Of a stretch of 64,000 bases of DNA, positions 56,101 to 64,000 are shown piece by piece. The notes under the pieces are model-generated. The model saw only the letters and a program-made list of their open reading frames with translations. It ran no database searches and had not been told where the DNA came from. A program made the translations under genes and the position numbers. Positions within the stretch are counted from its first letter, which is position 1. The number at the start of each line of letters is the position of its first letter. This DNA comes from Haematococcus lacustris (Eukaryota; Chlorophyta; Chlorophyceae; Chlamydomonadales; Haematococcaceae). The DNA is taken from assembly GCA_030144725.1 (NCBI GenBank), contig JASKMD010000008.1, positions 5,645,056 through 5,709,055 on the forward strand. The letters are read 5' to 3'.

Positions 56101-59100
56101 GTGCAGCAAGCAGTGGCAAGCCAAGCAGACCGCATGCAAGACCAGGGGTGCAAGACAAGGTCAGGATGGCGAGTGTGACTAGCCTTAGCTTCAGAGGCAC
56201 AGGCTCACTCACCAGACAATTGTTTAATTCCAGCAGCGGCAAATGCATGGTGGTGGCAGCAGTGCCAGCCACAAGCAGTGGCCACAATTGGCAACAGTAG
56301 TAACCCCAGCAGCCACTGCCTGAGCTCTGCTACTGCCTGCCCCATTGTGCCCCCGCAGCCATCCTCTGCTGCTGATTACATCCCCATGGCTGCGAATGGC
56401 CTGCGGCCCCTCCCACCGGCCTTCGCTCTGTCCAAGCTGGGCCGACCCCCTGCCAGCTCGCACCAAGACGCCAGTCATGCTCACCAACCTCCTCCCACAT
56501 CTAGCCACAGGACACATCGTTTCGTGAACAGCGGCACAGAAGGGCTGCAGAGCGGCGACGAGGAAAGAGGAGGAGGAAGAGGGGCAGGAGCATATGGCGA
56601 GCTGCCCTTTGAGTTGAGCGCGCTATCTGCACTGACTGCCTTAACCGCGCTGGCCAGCCTGGGCGTCAACGCCAGCATACAGCAAGCCAGGACGAATTCC
56701 CATGCTGGCGACGACGACCCAAGTCTTTGGGCAAGCCTGGACGAAACCACGCCCGACAGTCTGGTCCCAGTGGGGGGCGTGCCGGCGCATACTTGGCTCA
56801 CGAAGAAGCTGGACGAAGCTGACCTCGCGCACGCCGCAGGGCTCGTCCCGCGCCTCGTGCTCGACTACAGCCGTGGGGACGCGGTGCCCCTCCCTGCAGC
56901 TCAGGGCGCGGCTGGCATGGGCCTGCGGCACGACCACCTGTCAGACCCACCCAGCCACCCCTTCCCTGTGTGCAGTCCCCCTCAGGCAACGACCAGGGAG
57001 CAGGGACCGGGACCTGCCTCCAGCCCAGCCACATCCGCTTCGCCATCAGGCCTTACCACTGCCGGTGCTGGTGGATGGCTGCCTGGGGCTTCCCAGGCCA
57101 GTGGTTTCAGCCTACAGGGGTCGGGCACACAGGGGTCGGGGCCACAGGGGCTGGCCACACAGGGCGTAGGCACAGAGAGCTTGAGCAGGCAGGGTGCTGT
57201 GCCCTCCACGTTTGCAGGGTGGCTGCCCCACTACACAGGGTCACCCCTGCTCACCTCCCACCACGCTGGGGCTGACACCGCTCCAGTCCTAGCCCAAGCC
57301 TCCACCCCAGTCCTCAGCACCTCTACTGCAGAAGCCACTGCCCCGTCACTTGCCACGGTGGGGATGGCACGTCTGGCGGCCGTGGCGGCAGCTGCTGGCG
57401 GCTCCAGCCCCGTCTCAACAGGCCTGCCGCAGGGGCCAGGTACAGGTATTGCTGTGGGCCACCCTTCAACATCCTCTGGTCCTGATGACGCAATACAGCT
57501 GGAGCAGTCTGGGGACAGCGCTAGTGCCTCTGCCTCTGCCTCTGCCTCTGCTGCTGCTAGCAAAGCGCTGAACATCACCTTTGCCACGCACCTTCCCCAG
57601 CCTCCTGCTGAGCACACGGCCAGCCTCACCTTCAGGACCAGTACAACACCTCCATCAGCACCCCAGGCCGTCACGGCAGCAGCAGCAGCAGGTACAGCTG
57701 GCAGTCACAATGCTGCAGCATCAGGCGCAGCCGCATCCTTACAGGGCTCTGACCTCATCGCGTCAGGCAGCTTGGACGCCTCAGTGAACCAGCCAGGTAC
57801 TGGGTCCCTACGCCCTTGCCCACCTGCCTCTGCCTCTGGCCCTCCCCCTAACCCCGCCACGCCTGGCGCCACACACGTGTCGGGACCAGGGTTGGATGCA
57901 GCGCCCCTGGAGTCAGCTGCGCAGGAGGCTGAGCTCACTGGCACCCTTGCCCAGGCCCCTGCTTTGCCCTCCCTCCCCAGCAGCAGGTTTGCCCTGCCCT
58001 CCCTGCCTCACGCTGTCCCAGAGCCACACCCCACAAACACAGCAGCTGCAAGCCAGCTGGATGCACACCTCGCTCAGCCAGCAGCAGACCCAACAACGCT
58101 CGCAGCCAGTAACCCCGTTCCTGCTGGCGACATGGGGATGCGTCAAGCGCAGCAGCTCTTGGGCGCAATGAGTATGCATGTCAGCAACACTCCTCTCAGC
58201 CCCGTGTCAGCCGAGTCTAGCGCGTCGTCGCCGAAGCACGAGAGCCTGACGCAGCCGGCTCGGCCCCTTGGCCTTGCTGGCAGTGCAAGCGACGGCGGGG
58301 CGGTCCCAGTGGTGTCCTCAGTGATCGCCATGGACCTGATCCTGCATAGTCGCGATATTGAGGACCGAGCCAAGGCGACGGTCCAGGCATGGCAGGCGCA
58401 ACGCGTCAAGGCAGCTGCAGCATCGCGTCTTGCAGCCGCCGAGGCAATGGTCAAAGCCTCGCTGGCCATCGCTCCGCGACCAATGTCGCAAGGCTCAGAG
58501 GAAGACACCGCAGCGAACTCCAGCGTGGAGCCGCTTCCCCCGGCCAGTCAACCCGCGCAATCCGCAACGCTGGACTTGAGCATGCCGCCAAGGGCATTTA
58601 TCACAGCCGCGACAGCGGCAGCCACCGCAACTATAGCTGCGCTGACGGGCCAGCATGTGAGGCAGCTGGCATCCAGTACCAACGACCCTGCTACCATAGC
58701 AGCCAGTCGAGCCACTGACACATTAGCAACCCAGCAGCAGCAGCAGCAGCAGCAGCAGGATAAGAGAAGCACGGGTGACCCAGCCACCGCTGGCCCAGCA
58801 GCCTTGCTGCTACCCCCAGGGCTGACCAGTGACACGCTGACCAGCCAGCTGGTGCATGCACTCAGCCATGCCCTGGGCCTGGCCAGCCTGGCACCAGCTC
58901 CCCCTGTCTCTGCCCTGGCACTCTCTAACAGACACACTGCTAGTCCTCCCGGCCAAGCCGCTGGTGGGGCTATTGGGTCAGGCAGCACAGGCGCCCCACC
59001 TGACTCAGAAGGACCTGGCTTGCATACGCCTCCATGTGGCCGGGATGCAACCGCTGGCCAACCGCCCTCTCAACCTCAAGGACATGTGTCATCCGCCACT

Positions 59101-61399
59101 GCCATGCCCCTGGCAGCGGCCCACAGCCAAGGTAGCCTGTCCCCCCAGCGCCCCATACACATCTTCTGTTCTCACCTGACCCTGCAGCCACCCAGCACGC
59201 CCTCTGCTGCTGCTCCCAATGCTCTGGCACACTCCTTGCCTGGCGGGGGATATGCAGTGGTGGCGGCAAGGCCAGAGGCAGAGGGGACAAACGCACCCGC
59301 AGCAGAAGGCCCTGCTGATCAGGCAGCAGCAGCAGCAGCACCCAGTGCAACACCCTCACCACCCCTACTAAGCCCTACCACCAGAGCTGTGGTAGATTCC
59401 CTCAGGCATCAAGCAGCACCCTTGCCAGCCCAGGAGCCGCCTGAGCCTGCCAGTGGGGCTCACAGCGAGCAACCAGTTCAACCAACCGAGCCTGAGCTGG
59501 TAGGCCTCGCCCCTCCTCCCGCCACTGACAGCAATGGGGGCGGGCCACAGCATGGCAAGGCGGCCCTGGCGCACGAGCTGCTTGCCCTCATCCTCCGTGC
59601 CTACGACCACCCTGACCCAGCCTCTGCACAGGGCACGGCCACAGGGCTGGCTCCCCCTGACCCAGGAAACCAGCCCGGTGACCGCAGCTCAGTCAGGTCA
59701 GAGGCCGAGGGCCAGGCAGCCAGGGCTCCTCCCCAGGCACCTACAGGCCCTCCAGCCACCCTCCCCCTCCAGGCAGACAAGGCAGGGGCCGGTCACAGCG
59801 GTGGGCCTGAGGGGAGGCCCCAGCTGCCCCACCCTGCCCCGCCGCTCCCCAGTGTGCTCCCTAACCCCACAGTGCCTCGGGGCCAGGGCCCTAGCTTCCT
59901 GCAAGTGCTGGACCTGCTGCCACAGCCCCCACCTCCTGGACCCCCACCACCCATGCCTTGGCAGCCGCCGCCACAACCGGGCCAACAGGGCCAGCTGCTG
60001 AGCCTGCCTCAAGATGCTTCTCTTCAGTCCCTGCCACGTGGCACAGCCCCTGACACCCACGCTGCAGCCCGGCTGGCACAGCTGCGGACGCGGATGCAGC
60101 AGCAGCTGCATGCTGTGACGGGCAGCGTGTCAGTGCCAGGCCAAGCTGACCTGCGCAGCCCTCCCTCAGCCGTTGCCAGTCAAGCCACATCAGCAGGCAG
60201 GATACCTCCAAGGCCTCAGGTTGTGGAGGGAGGCAGGCAAGCAGTGCAGCAGCTGCTCGCCCGCCTGCCACCAAGCACTGTGCGGGCGCTGCCTGTGGCC
60301 GAGCACACAGACCCACACCCTGCGGAGCCCAGGGCAGCAGCCAACCCCACACCAGAGATTGAGGTGGCCAGCACCCAGCTTCAGGTACAAAGGCGCTCTA
60401 GGTGGTCAAACGACTCAAAGGTGTTGCACCCATGCCCCTATCAATGCACGTGCCTTTCTTCCAAGGGGTTCTTGGCTGGGCCCTGCTTTTGCTTGGCGTA
60501 GCCCTGTGTTATGATGTGCTTTGCTTTGCAAGACGGCTGCGATCGCATAAAGCAGCTTGGGCACACTTTCCAGCACACACCCTGAAGTTGGTCAGACGCA
60601 TCCTCCATGAGAAAGAAGTGTGTACTGCACTCAACAGCCCAGGCGGATGTTGCAGCATTACCACTGATGATTGCCACCCTGTTGCCACCCGTGTCAATTG
60701 CTACCTACTGGTCCCTTTGCAAGCCTCCTGGCAATCGATGCAAACTGCTCTTGCTAATGCTGCTCCTGCTCATGCATCCTGGACCTGCCCAGGTGCTGGG
60801 TGGGAAGGGGATGGAGAACAAGTGGAGACGCGCTGAGTTGTCCACTTGGGCTGTGGAGGTGAACGCAATGTCACAAGCTGTGGCACGGGCTGAGGTGGCT
60901 AACCAGGTACGTACACACCATTTCAAACCTGGCCGGGATGGCTCGCCACATCACCGTGTTAGTCGCAAGACACGCTTGTCGTGACTGCGGTGTGCTGGAC
61001 TGCGCGATGATCAGCTTAGCCCCGTGCCCCGCCCGCTGTGCGCAGGTCGCGGCGGCGTCTGCCGACCATGCCCGTGCGGCGCATGAGTCAGTCAGGCTTG
61101 GTCAAGTTGAAGGTGTGCTGGCTGCCTTGGCAGAGGCTGACAAGGCCGCGCAGGCGGTAGAAGAAGAGACGCACGACACGCTTCGCTTCATGGAGGTACG
61201 CGGCACTCGACTGTGCCACCGCAACCACAGCGCAACCCAGCAATGCTTGGCTGCGTTGTACGCTGCTGTGAATACTGTGCAGGACCTGGAAGAGGCCGCG
61301 GACGCCAGCGCCGCCCGTCATCTGAACAACCTAATGATGGAAGCGCGTCAGCTCACTGCGCAGGTCGAGACTCTGCTTGCCATGTCCGACCAAAGCTAG
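46371..61399 (+). CDS. Very large low-complexity protein with helical C-terminal tail (about 16 exons)
   Basis: Exons: 46371-(46450-46580), 46721-48802, 48867-about 48980, 49162-49976, 50185-50342, 50417-50467, 51043-51676, 52097-52212, 53106-53142, 53930-54602, 55341-55436, 55897-55967, 56359-60384, 60793-60906 and 61046-61399 (TAG). Phases agree from 49162 to 53142 and from 53930 to the end. A small exon is missing before 53930 (perhaps 53394-53422), and the first donor is unsettled. The product is about 3,100 residues, Pro/Ser/Ala/Gln-rich. It has six repeats of a basic SLAAxRR motif (47131-47803), a Gln-rich heptad segment (LQQLQLQQEAVALQLQQLQ), and a C-terminal helical tail (AALAEADKAAQAVEEETHD; LNNLMMEARQLTAQVETLLA). 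61196-61282 could be a retained 87-bp intron. No known domain; a scaffold or cytoskeletal role is only a guess. Two adjacent genes cannot be excluded. Confidence 0.6.
47131..47803 (+). repeat. Degenerate SLAAxRR peptide repeats inside the large gene
   Basis: Six basic motifs recur: PRSFAARRHA, ARSFRAAAHS, PHSLAAQRRS, ARSLAAQRHARR, PRSLAAKQRAEQ and PRSWAASRRQER. Spacing varies from about 60 to 270 bp, so this is a protein-level repeat, not a DNA satellite. It resembles short repeats that bind a common partner. Confidence 0.6.
50895..50965 (-). repeat. tRNA-like B-box remnant (possible SINE)
   Basis: The minus strand reads CCAGGGTTCAATCCCCGG, a good T-arm/B-box (GGTTCAATCCC), in the intron before exon 51043. 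No complete cloverleaf could be drawn, so it is taken as a tRNA-derived remnant, not a tRNA gene. Confidence 0.35.
51458..51532 (-). repeat. tRNA-derived (SINE-like) segment within a coding exon
   Basis: The minus strand carries CAATGCCAAGGTCAGGGGTT continuing into CGATTCC: a perfect B-box (GGTTCGATTCC, 51469-51479 complement) preceded by anticodon-arm-like sequence. A weak A-box (TGGCGGTGTGAGTC) lies about 45 nt upstream. The segment lies inside exon 51043-51676, where its plus strand is read as AGRNRTPDLGIGASG. This suggests an exonised SINE. Confidence 0.45.
51705..51770 (+). repeat. 15-bp repeat (TTACACTTCCTCAGT), about 4 units
   Basis: A short array just downstream of the donor at 51677, intronic. 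Confidence 0.85.
55469..55624 (+). repeat. 22-bp minisatellite (CCACACCCACACCCCTCACAGG), about 7 units
   Basis: Near-perfect 22-bp units immediately after the donor at 55437, in the intron of the large gene. This is the sixth example in the window of an array starting within about 50 bp of a donor or ending close to an acceptor. Confidence 0.95.
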
Positions 61400-62211
61400 G
61401 GACCTCTCCGCTCTTCGCACAAGTCCGTTTATTTTACTTTGCATTTGGAATGCACGGGAAAACGACGGTATGAAGGTCTCAGAGATCCACGGGCAGACGA
61501 CGACACCACTTACTAGCCGTCTAGTACCTGGTGCCTGCCATGAGCTCTACTGCCGCGGGCAGCTAGGCCGCTGGCAGTCACGCCCTACTATCCCGGTGCT
61601 ACATGCAGCCGCACCGAGATAATACTACATTCGCCACAATCGCGCTGATCAAGTTTCTCTTACCACTTTGGGTGCAGCCCATATATGTTCCATACGATTT
61701 CATGGAAATGGCTGCACTGCATAAATTTAGCTGTTGCCTAATGTTCTGTAGTTAAGAGCATGGCAAAGCGGGCAGGAAGAGGGAACGATAGGACAAGCAA
61801 GGGCGTTGCTAAACACAGATGCCATTGCACGCAGCTTAGCCGCCACTCCTTCACAAACAGGACGCATTGTTTAGCATTGCAACATCACCATCGTGGCAAA
61901 TGCTCGGCCTCAACAAAATGGCATGCGTGTTCCGGCTCTAGCACTGAATTCGGCAGGAGAAAACGAGGTGGGGCTAAAGTCAAAGCAACATGACAGGACA
62001 CACTCTGCACCTCGTGCATAGCCAACCCCTGATTCGCCAATTGACGTGCAGCTCCTCACAGCTGCTGCCCAGGTATTCTTGACAACACCAGCTTGCCTTA
62101 CCACCCTCCATCGCCCACAACCGCCCCGCAACCTGCTCGAGCTGCCGACCTTTTCTGATGATGTTGGCAGCACAGACCAGTGGGCCGTTTAGCCGCCCTG
62201 CCCTACATGCT
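61400..62211. other. Intergenic between convergent genes
   Basis: This is the space between the stop of the large gene and the stop of RBD1. It should hold both 3' UTRs. No TGTAA signal was seen in the expected orientation for either. The open frame 61760-61993 (plus) has no support. Confidence 0.5.
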
Positions 62212-64000
62212 TTAGTTCAGAGCATAGCCTAGGATGAACAACAGGAAGAAGGTGCCCAGCGCTCCGTAGATGAGCAGTGACTTCTGAGCCTCTGTCATGC
62301 TGTTGCTGCCCAAGCCATACCGCTGGTTGGCAGCAAAGCCCGCCACCACCTGCGAGGGCGGCATGCCATGTGGGATGGCAGCTGCACAGGCGTGGTGGTG
62401 GCAGAAGGGGGAGCATCTCTACTCATGCTACAGGCCCCTGTTTCTCCATGCTGGCTAACTGCCAGGCTTGCTGCTTCGTTGAGCTGCGTCTGTGAGCATA
62501 CCTCCCCATGCTCCTGATGCCTGCCGCCCACACCATGACTGCCCTACAGGGTCAGACTTCTCAGGCCTGTGATCACGCCAAACCTTCCCTAGCGCGCTCA
62601 CCAGAGCCTGGAGCCGCCCTGCCCTTCATAAACAAGTACCTCCCAGCTTCTTTCCTCGTTCTCTCCCTGCCCCCCAGCTCAATTAAAGCTGCCCTGCCCC
62701 CACTTTCACCACCTTGCGTGCTGCAGCTGGGGCCAAGAGGCTGACTGCAGATGCAGCCAGCTGTTAAGAATAGCTCCCTCCTATCTTAGTCTAGGCAAGG
62801 ACAAGCAGGCTTTGCACCACCCAAGCGCTGTCTGACCACGCCCAGGAAGGTGTGCCTGTAGCTCGTGCATGATGCTGGAGCTGGGCATAGTCTGCTGCGC
62901 TGCTCTGCGCTATGCTCCACTGCTGCAGGGGGAGGGAGTGTAACTGGTGGCTGGCTGCAAGGCGGGCAGCGGGGCGGGTGAGGTGTGTGAGGGGTAAGGG
63001 TAGCTGGGTCAGGGGTAAGGGTGGGTGGGTGAGATGGGTGAGGTGTGGGAGTAGGGGGCAGCGGGGTGCTGCCACCCACCGTAAGGCTGGACTCGAACTT
63101 GTCCTTGGCAGCGCCACAAATGGGGCAAACATAATCATCTGGCAAGGCCTGCTCAATGCACACAAGCAGCTGATACTTGTGTCAGCATCATGCTCAAGCA
63201 AGCCTCTTCATGCCATCACTCTTCATCACACATATTATTTCATGAACATGCATGCACATTACATGCATGCACAGCATCTTTGGTGAGCAAGATGTGGTAG
63301 GATGGGCGAAGCAGGGCAGCAATAGGAGCACAGGAACCTACTGAGGCTTGTTGCGGCTATTCCACCCGGGGGCCAGCAGGCAATTGCAAACCACTGAGCT
63401 TGCCGTGTGGCAGACAAGAGCCCAACCCTGTCTGCCCCATCATTGCCAGCCACACAATGCCAAGGCCCAGGCAGCATCTGACAATGGTGGGCAGAGAAAA
63501 TGAGGGGGGCCTGAGGCTGTCATGCCTGGAAGTTGACGCCCTTTGGCACAGGAAATTCTGGGTCGCCCTTCTCTGGTAGGTACTGATAGCCACAGCCCTG
63601 CAGCGGCACGCAAATGGTGATGAGGGTGTGACAGATGTTGTCGCAGCCATGGTGGATGTTTAAGCGCATGCTGTGGCAGCCAGCATGAAGCCAGGTGGCA
63701 ACATGATGAGGCGGAAGTCACAGGCTTTGGTGACCCGACAACCAGAAGCATGGAATGTAACCTCTACCAGCAGCTGTTGCTTCACACACCTTGCATGTGG
63801 CATTCCCTTTGCCAATGACCATGAACTTCTCAGCAGCTCGCAGCTTCTCTGCCGCAGACTTCTTTCTGGATGCCTCTGAGTCTGGGTTCTACATGATGCA
63901 CACATGGACAGATGCATATGGGTATTTTCTAGAGCGACAAGATAGGCTACGGAGGGGGCAAATAGTGCAACGCGTCCCACCTCAAGCTCTGTCGATGTGG
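62212..64000 (-). CDS. RBD1: Rubredoxin RBD1, thylakoid membrane-anchored (N-terminus beyond window)
   Basis: Five exons, all phase 0: 64000-63981 (partial), 63888-63790, 63597-63526, 63148-63080 and 62349-62212 (TAA). They splice to a rubredoxin fold with all four iron ligands: ATCKGCGYQYLPEKGDPEFP (first CxxC), then LPDDYVCPICGAAKDKFES (second CxxC). The C-terminal linker AGFAANQRYGLGSN leads into one transmembrane helix (SLLIYGALGTFFLLFILGYA). This layout (helical N-terminal stretch, rubredoxin, GFAxNQxYGLGxN, TM helix) is that of the chloroplast RBD1 of plants and algae, which is needed for photosystem II assembly in thylakoids. The transit peptide should be encoded outside the window. 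The intron 63149-63525 uses a GC donor (CCAG|GCATGA). Confidence 0.93.

Overview
The window is nuclear DNA from a eukaryote, most likely a chlorophyte green alga of the Chlamydomonadales (for example a Haematococcus- or Chlamydomonas-like genome). The evidence is GC-rich sequence, genes cut into many short exons with GT-AG and several GC-AG introns, long CAG/poly-Gln, poly-Ala and Pro-rich tracts, TGTAA polyadenylation motifs, and one securely identified gene for a thylakoid rubredoxin (RBD1). There are no operons, ribosome binding sites or CRISPR arrays. Species cannot be fixed from the sequence alone.

Layout. 1-2.2 kb: repeat fragments only. 2.2-2.65 kb (minus): small protein with a decapping-coactivator (PNRC/EDC) type motif. 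4.2-11.7 kb (plus): armadillo-like helical repeat gene of at least 14 exons, with one exon copied downstream. 12.8-22.3 kb: a 3.59-kb tandem duplication whose second unit is split by a 2.3-kb insertion made of a 167-bp foldback and a terminal-inverted-repeat (TIR) element that carries its own multi-exon gene. 21.3-29.3 kb (plus): Gln/Ala/Pro-rich gene whose 5' part lies in the duplication. 30.5-31.5 kb: a 936-bp TIR element. 31.8-44.6 kb: a mobile-element field built around Fanzor (eukaryotic OrfB/TnpB-like) copies, with a 49-bp satellite, an AT-rich island and a 66-bp minisatellite of about 45 units. 46.4-61.4 kb (plus): a very large low-complexity protein gene of about 16 exons ending in a helical, probably coiled-coil tail. 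62.2-64 kb (minus): RBD1, running off the right edge.

The host genes do not form an obvious pathway. RBD1 is a photosystem II assembly factor and the others are unrecognised apart from fold or motif class. The most interesting content is mobile. Three groups of Fanzor-related sequence occur: alpha (one near-full copy plus fragments), beta (one degraded copy) and gamma (a C-terminal remnant in the tandem duplication). Alpha copies share a conserved non-coding 3' region with a hairpin, in the place where guide (omega) RNAs are made in TnpB/Fanzor systems. The tandem duplication preserves empty and filled versions of one insertion site, so the order of events can be read directly.

Exon coordinates come from splice motifs and phase agreement read by eye. 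Where phases do not agree this is stated.
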